A DNA stretch of 64,000 bases, from the NCBI GenBank assembly GCA_030430565.1, contig JAUIKS010000019.1, positions 186,001 to 250,000 on the forward strand, in the 5' to 3' direction. The notes beneath the pieces are model-generated. The model was not told the origin of the DNA and did not search any database. It worked only from the letters and a program-made list of their open reading frames with translations. Of the stretch, positions 56,867-64,000 are shown in pieces (within the stretch, counting starts at the first letter, position 1; the number at the start of each line of letters is the position of its first letter). A program made the position numbers and the translations under genes. Origin of the DNA: Polyangia bacterium (GTDB taxonomy: Bacteria; Myxococcota_A; Polyangia; Nannocystales; Nannocystaceae).

Positions 56867-57988
56867 TCACCGGTAGCGCGCCCGCGCCCGCGCGGTCGCG
56901 TGGGCGCGCGAGACGTCGCCGCCGTAGTGCGCGAGCACGCGTCGATCCATCACCCAGCGCCACAGCGGCGGGAGGTAGGCGAGCACGATCATCCCGGCGT
57001 AACCGGTCGGCAGCTGCGGCGCGTCGTCAAAGTCCCGCAGCAGCTGGTAGCCGCGGCTCGCGTAGGCGTGGTGATCGGAGTGCCGCTGCAGGTGGTAGAG
57101 CAGGACGTTCGTGACGATGTTGTTGTTGTTCCACGAGTGCTCCGGGCGCACGCGCTCCGGGCGACCGCTCGCGCCCGGCTGCCGCAGCAGCCCGTAGTGC
57201 TCGATATAGTTGACGACCTCGAGCAGCGAGAAGCCGACCACGGCCTGCAGCGCGAGCAGCCAGAGCGCGCCTGACCCGAGCCACAGCGCCACGCCCGCGA
57301 ACAGCAGCGCCGTGAGCGCCCAGCCCTGCAAGCACTCATTGCCCATCGACCAGGTCGCGCGGCCGAGCTTTTTGAGGCGCGCGCGCTCGATCGCCCAGGC
57401 CGAGCGCGCGCTCCCGATCACGACGCGCGGCAGAAACCGCCAGTAGCCCTCGCCGAGGCGCGAGCTCGCGGGGTCGCGCGGCGTAGCGACGTGACGGTGG
57501 TGCCCGCGGACGTGCTCGACCGCGAAGTGCCCGTAGGCGCTCTGCGCCAGCGTGATCTTGGCGAGCCAGCGGTCGAGCGCCGGCTTCTTGTGACACAGCT
57601 CGTGGCCGGTGTTGATCGCGATCCCGCCGACCATCCCCAGCGAGATCGTCGCGCCGATGATCTCGAAGGTGCTCAGCCCGCCCGCGTCGATCATCCACAG
57701 GGTCCAGAAGAAGCCGGCGTACTGGATCGGCACGAAGGCGTACACGCAGCGCATGTAGTAGGGATCCGCCGCGAGCGCGGCGAAGGCCGACTCGGGCGGG
57801 TTCGACGGATCTTCGCCGACGACCAGATCGAGGAGCGGCACGATCCCGTAGACGAAGATCGGCGCGAAGTACCAGTACACGCCCTGCCCGGTCAACAGCG
57901 CGAACGCGCCGCCGATGAACGGCAGGCACGGGACCAGCAGGCCGACGAGCCAGAGGTAGCGCTTGGGGTCTCGGTAGGCTCTCGGCAT
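56867..57988 (-). CDS. alkB: Alkane 1-monooxygenase
   Basis: A 373-residue integral-membrane non-heme diiron hydroxylase of normal AlkB length. All His boxes are present: NTGHELCHKK, VEHVRGHHRHVATPRDPASS, and LQRHSDHHAYASRGYQ, with NYIEHYGLLR between them. Six membrane helices are visible (for example VGLLVPCLPFIGGAFALL and LTALLFAGVALWL). It inserts oxygen into the end of medium-chain alkanes or fatty acids and needs rubredoxin and its reductase, which are not in the window. The ATG at 57988 starts MPRAYRDPKRYLW. Confidence 0.95.
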   Translation of the reverse strand: MPRAYRDPKRYLWLVGLLVPCLPFIGGAFALLTGQGVYWYFAPIFVYGIVPLLDLVVGEDPSNPPESAFAALAADPYYMRCVYAFVPIQYAGFFWTLWMIDAGGLSTFEIIGATISLGMVGGIAINTGHELCHKKPALDRWLAKITLAQSAYGHFAVEHVRGHHRHVATPRDPASSRLGEGYWRFLPRVVIGSARSAWAIERARLKKLGRATWSMGNECLQGWALTALLFAGVALWLGSGALWLLALQAVVGFSLLEVVNYIEHYGLLRQPGASGRPERVRPEHSWNNNNIVTNVLLYHLQRHSDHHAYASRGYQLLRDFDDAPQLPTGYAGMIVLAYLPPLWRWVMDRRVLAHYGGDVSRAHATARARARYR

Positions 57989-58094
57989 CGTCGCGGGAAA
58001 TCATCCCACGGACGCGCGGAGGCGTCACGAGCCGGCGCCCGAGCCCGCGCGCGCGAACACGCGCGAGCGAGGCGGCTCGTGAGCTCTCGGGCTG

Positions 58095-58700
58095 CTAGGC
58101 CATCGGCGAGATTTCCGCCGAGAAGAACTTCCAGTGACCTGACTCGACGTAGATGTGATAGCGGGCCTTGGTCTTCCCCGCCGCGCCGACATGTCCGAAC
58201 ATTAACCTGGTGACGCCGCCGGCCGGCTGGTAGAAGCCGCCGCCGCTGTCGATGTCGGCGGCGTGGAACGTCGTCTTGTTGCGCCCGATGGTGCTGAGGA
58301 GCACGTCGACGGCGTAGAGCTTGCCCGGCTTGGTGCGGAACACCAGCTCGACGCGCGTGCCCGGGCCGTCGCCCTGGAAGACCGCCGCGCCGTGGTGATC
58401 GGTGCTCGCGAAGGACTCGGAGCGCAGCGTGACGTAGTTGCCCTTGACGTAGGGCGTCTTGAAGCTCAGCGCGATCTCCTTGCCCTCGATCGCGCTCGCG
58501 TCCTCGCCCGTGTGGGCCTTGACGACGCGCGCCTTGTGCTTGCTCGTGAGGGGCTTCTTCTGCTTCGAGGTCGGCTTCGGGCTCCGCGGCCTCCCCTTGC
58601 GCAGCTCCGTCAGCGCGTTCGAATCGACCGTCTCCCTCCCCGCGACGCGCACGCCGGCGACCACCGGCATGCGCACCTTCTTGGCTCTCTTCTTCGCCAT
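58095..58700 (-). CDS. Protein of unknown function, Lys-rich N-terminus
   Basis: A 201-residue protein from the ATG at 58700 (MAKKRAKKVRMPVVAGV). The first 75 residues are very basic (KPTSKQKKPLTSKHKARVVK); the rest is a beta-rich domain (NYVTLRSESFASTDHHGAAV, TRVELVFRTKPGKLYAVDVL, YHIYVESGHWKFFSAE). The basic tail may bind nucleic acid or acidic polymers. Divergent from the second IgGFc-type lipoprotein. Confidence 0.6.
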   Translation of the reverse strand: MAKKRAKKVRMPVVAGVRVAGRETVDSNALTELRKGRPRSPKPTSKQKKPLTSKHKARVVKAHTGEDASAIEGKEIALSFKTPYVKGNYVTLRSESFASTDHHGAAVFQGDGPGTRVELVFRTKPGKLYAVDVLLSTIGRNKTTFHAADIDSGGGFYQPAGGVTRLMFGHVGAAGKTKARYHIYVESGHWKFFSAEISPMA

Positions 58701-58912
58701 GTCCTTGACCTGCTTCCTCGCGAGCGCGCACGGCGTCCGCGCCGCCATCGTCGCACGCGAGCGTGAGTTTGTATACACAAGCGTCGTGCGCCGGCGCGCG
58801 CTCGACATCGCGCGTCGGCACACAGCGCGATCTCCAAAAACATGAACTTATAGACATTTCCCAATGGACACCTTAAACATCCGCGGACGCGGACGCGCGC
58901 GAGCGCGCGTGG

Positions 58913-58918
58913 TAGCAT
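58913..58918 (+). promoter_or_regulatory. -10 element TAGCAT, 6 bases before the ATG at 58925
   Basis: TAGCAT, six bases (CCGGCC), then the ATG of the second IgGFc-type lipoprotein. The lipoprotein at 30189 has CACGAT followed by the same six bases CCGGCC. Confidence 0.4.
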
Positions 58919-58924
58919 CCGGCC

Positions 58925-60835
58925 ATGAACTACGACTACCGTCACAAGCTCCCCGGCCTCGTGCTCCTGGCGCTGGCGCTCGCCGCCTGCAGCGGCGATG
59001 ACGGGGGCGCGACCGAGGCCGCGACCGGCAGCACGGGCGTCGCCTCGACGACCGCCGGCTCGGCCAACACCTCGGGCCTCACCGACGGCGACACCACGGC
59101 CGGCCCGACGACGATGGGGATGACGGGCGGCGCGACCGGCTCGACCGGCTCGACCACCACACCGAGCACCACCGAGCCCGACCCCAGCACCACCGAGCCC
59201 GACCCCAGCACCACCGAGACCAGCGCGACCGGCTCGACCACGAGCGACACCACCGGTCAGCAGTTCTGCGACCAGGGCACCGTGATCTGCGAGGAGGGCG
59301 TCGCCAAGATCTGCGACGGGATGGGCGGCTTCGAGGAGGAGGAGAGCTGCGACAACGAGTGCGCCGACGGCCTCGGCTGCGTGCTCTGCGTGCCCGGCAG
59401 CACGATGTGCGAGGGCGAGCAGGTGCTGACCTGCGACGACCAGGGCCAGCAGTGGGAGCCGAGCGAGACCTGCGACGCGCTCCAGGGCCAGACCTGCGAC
59501 CCCGAGCTCGGCGCCTGCGACGGGCCGTGCGCCAAGCAGAACCTCGGCAACAGCTACATCGGCTGCGACTACTACCCCACGGTCACGCAGCAGCAGGACT
59601 TCTACAACAACGCGCCCCACGAGTTCGCGGTCGCGGTCGCCAACACCACCGACAGCACCGCGACGGTCACCGTCACGCGCGGGCCGAACACCGTCACGAC
59701 CCAGATGATCGCGGCCCAGAGCGTGCAGATCATCGCGCTGCCGTGGGTCCCGGAGCTGACCGAGACGACGGGCCCCTCGGTCATGATCGCCGACGGCGCC
59801 TACCGCCTGCGCTCCGACCAGCCGGTGACCGTGTACCAGTACAACCCGATCGCCGCGAGCGTGACCAACGACGCCTCGCTGCTGCTGCCCGTGAACACCT
59901 GGTCGGGCAACTACCTCGTCGCCTCGTGGCAGTTCTGGAACAGCTTCAACTACCCCGGCTTCTACGCGGTCGTCGCCAGCGAGGACGGGACCACGGTCGA
60001 CCTGAGCCCGTCGGCGACCGGCGGGATCGTCCAGGCCGGCGGCGGCGTCGCGGCCAACGGCACCGGGCAGGTCATGCTCAACCAGGGCGACGTGCTGCAG
60101 GTGATGAGCGCCAGCGGCGGCGACCTGACCGGCACGATCGTCAACGCCGACAAGTCGATCCAGGTGATCGCGGGCCACGAGTGCACCAACGTGCCGATCA
60201 ACGTCACCGCCTGCGACCACCTCGAGGAGTCGATGTTCCCGATCGAGACGCTGGCGAAGGAGTACATCGTGGTCCCGCCGGTGCAGTCGCCCAACGACGC
60301 GCTCGAGAAGGCGCAGATGGTCCGCGTGGTCGCGCTCGAGGACGACACGCAGCTGGTCTTTGAGCCCGATCAGGGCGTCAACACGAACCTCGCCAACGCC
60401 GGCGACTGGGTCGAGATCAGCACGACGACCAACAAGTTCAAGGTCTCCTCCGAGAAGAAGATCCTCGTCGCGCAGTACATGGTCGGCCAGGACGGCGGCT
60501 TCGGCACCAGCGACCCGGCGATGCTGCTCGCGGTCAGCACCGCGCAGTTCCGCACCAACTACCTGTTCCACGCGCCGATCGGCTGGTCCGCGAACTACGT
60601 CGACATCATCGCGCCCGACGGCGCGTCGGTCGACGTCGACGGCCAGGCCGTCAACAACTTCAACGCGATCCCGGGCACCGGCTTCTCGTACGCGCACGTC
60701 GCCCTCAGCAACAACGGCGACGGCAACCACAGCGTCAGCTCGGGCCAGAAGGTCGGCATCAGCGTCTACGGCGTGCTCAACTACGGCAGCTACTGGTACC
60801 CCGGCGGCCTCGACCTCGACCTCATCCCGCAGTGA
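58925..60835 (+). CDS. IgGFc-binding-domain lipoprotein (second copy)
   Basis: A 636-residue lipoprotein. Signal and lipobox LALALAAC (Cys22), a Ser/Thr/Pro linker with perfect TTEPDPS repeats, then a Cys-rich segment (about 115-200: CDQGTVICEEGVAKICDGMG, CVLCVPGSTMCEG) and an IgGFc-binding-type domain (about 205-636: AVAVANTTDSTATVTVTRGP, QPVTVYQYNPI, LLLPVNTWSGNYLVASWQFW, HECTNVPINVTACDHLEESM). It ends SVYGVLNYGSYWYPGGLDLD, as the first copy does. An adhesin or matrix protein is likely; the Cys-rich insert distinguishes it from the first copy. Confidence 0.85.
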   Translation: MNYDYRHKLPGLVLLALALAACSGDDGGATEAATGSTGVASTTAGSANTSGLTDGDTTAGPTTMGMTGGATGSTGSTTTPSTTEPDPSTTEPDPSTTETSATGSTTSDTTGQQFCDQGTVICEEGVAKICDGMGGFEEEESCDNECADGLGCVLCVPGSTMCEGEQVLTCDDQGQQWEPSETCDALQGQTCDPELGACDGPCAKQNLGNSYIGCDYYPTVTQQQDFYNNAPHEFAVAVANTTDSTATVTVTRGPNTVTTQMIAAQSVQIIALPWVPELTETTGPSVMIADGAYRLRSDQPVTVYQYNPIAASVTNDASLLLPVNTWSGNYLVASWQFWNSFNYPGFYAVVASEDGTTVDLSPSATGGIVQAGGGVAANGTGQVMLNQGDVLQVMSASGGDLTGTIVNADKSIQVIAGHECTNVPINVTACDHLEESMFPIETLAKEYIVVPPVQSPNDALEKAQMVRVVALEDDTQLVFEPDQGVNTNLANAGDWVEISTTTNKFKVSSEKKILVAQYMVGQDGGFGTSDPAMLLAVSTAQFRTNYLFHAPIGWSANYVDIIAPDGASVDVDGQAVNNFNAIPGTGFSYAHVALSNNGDGNHSVSSGQKVGISVYGVLNYGSYWYPGGLDLDLIPQ

Positions 60836-61319
60836 CGGGGTCATCGCCCGGCGGCGCGCCCTCGTCGCCGGCCTCGAGCCGCGCGAACTGCTCGCCCCAA
60901 CGCCACCGGGGCGTCCGCAGCTGCTTCGCGGTCAGCTCGCGCAGCTCCGTGATCTTGGCGACCGCCTGCGGGCGCGTGAAGCCGAGGTGGCGGAGGTAGG
61001 CGTAGGCGATCATGCCCGTGCGGTGCAGGCCGGCGGAGCAGTGCAGGTAGAGCTTGCCGCCGCCCGTGAGCTCGGCCGTCATCTTCTCGAACAGCGCGAG
61101 CACCTCGGGCGTGCGCTCTGGCCCGGGCGGGTCGGCGCCGTCGAGCGGGAGCCGGATCCGGTACGCGCTCTCCTGCTTGCGGCTCTCGCTGGTCGAGAGC
61201 AGGCTGACGACGCGCGTGCAGCCGGTCTCGGCCAGCAGCTCGCGCAGCTTCTTGCCGGGCTTGTGCCCGATCGCGATCTGCCCGCTCAACAAGGGCTTCC
61301 AGGTCAGACGATAGCGACC
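60822..61319 (-). CDS. Dual-specificity/tyrosine phosphatase
   Basis: A 165-residue cysteine phosphatase. The P-loop is YLHCSAGLHRTGMIAYAYL (HCxxGxxR with the following Thr); VVSLLSTSES precedes it, where a general-acid Asp (LDGADPP) is near. It removes phosphate from Tyr or Ser/Thr. Translation is placed at the GTG at 61319, 11 bases past the kinase stop, with a GAGG overlapping that stop; the frame is open to 61379. Coupled to the Ser/Thr kinase gene upstream, it may reverse that kinase's action (inference). Confidence 0.85.
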   Translation of the reverse strand, partial: GRYRLTWKPLLSGQIAIGHKPGKKLRELLAETGCTRVVSLLSTSESRKQESAYRIRLPLDGADPPGPERTPEVLALFEKMTAELTGGGKLYLHCSAGLHRTGMIAYAYLRHLGFTRPQAVAKITELRELTAKQLRTPRWRWGEQFARLEAGDEGAPPGDDPVTAG

Positions 61320-61329
61320 CACGAGGACC

Positions 61330-62892
<1,563 letters not shown>

Positions 62893-63027
62893 AGGGTCCT
62901 TTACGTCCGCGACCCCGGCGCTGTCTCGCCCGGGGTCCCACGCCGGTGAGTCTACCGTAGCGCCAGCCCGAGGAGGGAACGGGATTGCGCGCTGGCCCGC
63001 GAGCTCGCGCCAGACGGCGCTGGGCGC
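62893..63027. other. Short intergenic, possible -10 at 62953-62958
   Basis: 135 bases between mtnA and the kinase gene, both leftward. TACGGT on the minus strand about 60 bases before the kinase start may be a promoter element. Nothing else is seen. Confidence 0.3.
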
Positions 63028-64000
63028 TCAGCGATCCGCGCCGAGCTCGGCGAGCGCAGACGGGTCATGCACGCCGCGCTCGGTAATGATCTTGGTGATC
63101 AGCCCCGCCGGGGTCACGTCGAAGGCGGGGTTGCGGAAGCCGACGCCCTCGGGCGTCATGCGCCGGCCGCCGTGCACGTGAATCTCGGCGGCGCTGCGCT
63201 CCTCGATCGGGATCTCGGCGCCCGAGGCGAGCTCGAGATCGATGGTCGTCCACGGCGCCGCGACGTAGAACGGGATCCCGTGGTGCTTGCAGAGCACCGC
63301 GACCGAGTACGTGCCGATCTTGTTCGCGGCGTCGCCGTTGCGCGCGATCCGATCCGCGCCGACGATCGCCGCCTGGACGTGACCGCGGGCCATCAGCGCG
63401 CCCGCCATGTTGTCGGCGATCACCTCCGCCGGGATCCCGTCGTGGACCAGCTCCCAGGCGGTCAGGCGCGCCCCCTGCAAGACCGGACGTGTCTCATCGA
63501 CCAGCACGCTGATCCCGCGACCCATCACGTGCGCGCGCCGGATCACGCCGAGCGCCGTGCCCCACCCCGCCGTCGCCAGCGCGCCGGTGTTGCAGTGCGT
63601 CAGGATCGTGCCACCCTCGGGCATCAGCGGCGCGCCGTGCTCGCCCATCGCCAGGCACGAGGCGATGTCCTCGTCGGCGTGACGCTGCGCCGCCGCGCGC
63701 AACGCCGCGCGCGCGGTCGCGGCGTCGAAGTCCGCCGGCAGCCCGTCGAGCACGGCGCGCATCTGCTCGAGCGCGACGAACAGGTTCACCGCGGTCGGCC
63801 GCGTGTTCGCCAGGCGCTCGATCGCCGCCAGGGACGCGCGGCGAAAGCCCGCCGGGTCGCGCGGGAAGCCGTGGGAGGCCGCCGCGAGGCCCATCGCCGC
63901 CGCGCAGCCGATCGCCGGCGCGCCGCGGACGGCCATGCGCTCGATCGCGACCGCGACCTCCTCGACCTCCTGTAACTCGAGCCAGGTCTCGCGCGCGGGC
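63028..64000 (-). CDS. mtnA: S-methyl-5-thioribose-1-phosphate isomerase, partial
   Basis: The frame stays open to the window edge, so the N terminus is missing (about 20-40 residues). Upstream of the ATG at 63936 in the same frame is ARETWLELQEVEEVAVAIER, typical of MtnA, so that ATG is internal. Landmarks: MAVRGAPAIGCAAAMGLA, the catalytic Cys in ILTHCNTGALATAGWGTALG, and the catalytic Asp in AIVGADRIARNGDAANKIGT, then YVAAPWTTIDLELASG. It isomerises 5-methylthioribose 1-phosphate to the ribulose in methionine salvage. Confidence 0.95.
   Translation of the reverse strand, partial: PARETWLELQEVEEVAVAIERMAVRGAPAIGCAAAMGLAAASHGFPRDPAGFRRASLAAIERLANTRPTAVNLFVALEQMRAVLDGLPADFDAATARAALRAAAQRHADEDIASCLAMGEHGAPLMPEGGTILTHCNTGALATAGWGTALGVIRRAHVMGRGISVLVDETRPVLQGARLTAWELVHDGIPAEVIADNMAGALMARGHVQAAIVGADRIARNGDAANKIGTYSVAVLCKHHGIPFYVAAPWTTIDLELASGAEIPIEERSAAEIHVHGGRRMTPEGVGFRNPAFDVTPAGLITKIITERGVHDPSALAELGADR

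Overview
The window is very GC-rich (stops are rare in every frame, and third codon positions are almost all G or C) and is packed with short transcription units. It encodes at least seventeen probable lipoproteins, most built as lipobox, then a Ser/Thr/Gly/Asp linker, then a Cys-rich or adhesive domain. It also has a Hanks-type kinase, two sigma factors with membrane partners, a TPR-CHAT protein and an FIH-like JmjC/cupin protein. This mix points to a myxobacterium, most likely of the Nannocystineae type; that placement is inference from gene content. I found no rRNA, tRNA, CRISPR array, insertion sequence or phage gene.

Left part (1-30,000). A truncated unknown gene and a small Cys-rich lipoprotein are followed by a JmjC/cupin-8 protein and a GNAT-like protein (1176-3201), then a LysR regulator, a beta-helix lipoprotein, and a 1009-residue protein of carboxypeptidase-regulatory repeats with a C-terminal PDZ domain. 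After an S8-peptidase-like lipoprotein comes a three-gene operon: sigma factor, single-pass membrane protein, TPR-CHAT lipoprotein (18166 down to 13742). Next are a methyltransferase, two TetR regulators flanking a P450, and a NOTUM/pectin-acetylesterase-like lipoprotein. A 23-bp operator-like palindrome at the P450 start recurs between the second TetR gene and the esterase gene. An ECF sigma factor with a membrane partner and a SnoaL-like lipoprotein occupy 26411-28955. A 33-bp promoter-like block upstream of that sigma gene is repeated, 27 of 33 positions identical, upstream of an EGF-like-repeat lipoprotein (25411-26298).

Middle part (29,000-53,500). Mostly single lipoprotein and enzyme genes: an acyltransferase, thiopurine methyltransferase, nucleoside hydrolase, a second P450, a C-type-lectin lipoprotein, an EF-hand protein, an RCC1-like lipoprotein and an IgGFc-binding-domain lipoprotein. 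Then 42271-53429 carries an aryl-polyene-like gene set: carrier protein, COG4648 membrane protein, a ligase-dehydratase fusion, glycosyltransferase, lysophospholipid acyltransferase, MIO ammonia-lyase, thioesterase, LolA-like chaperone, MMPL exporter and DUF3261 lipoprotein. No ketosynthase or ketoreductase is present in the window.

Right part (53,500-64,000). A DUF2325-like protein, two unknown proteins, alkane monooxygenase AlkB, an unknown Lys-rich protein, a second IgGFc-binding-domain lipoprotein, a dual-specificity phosphatase next to a Ser/Thr kinase, and the 3' part of mtnA. Across the window many genes have a TAnnnT-like -10 element ending only 6-12 bases before the start codon, so leaderless transcripts are probably common.
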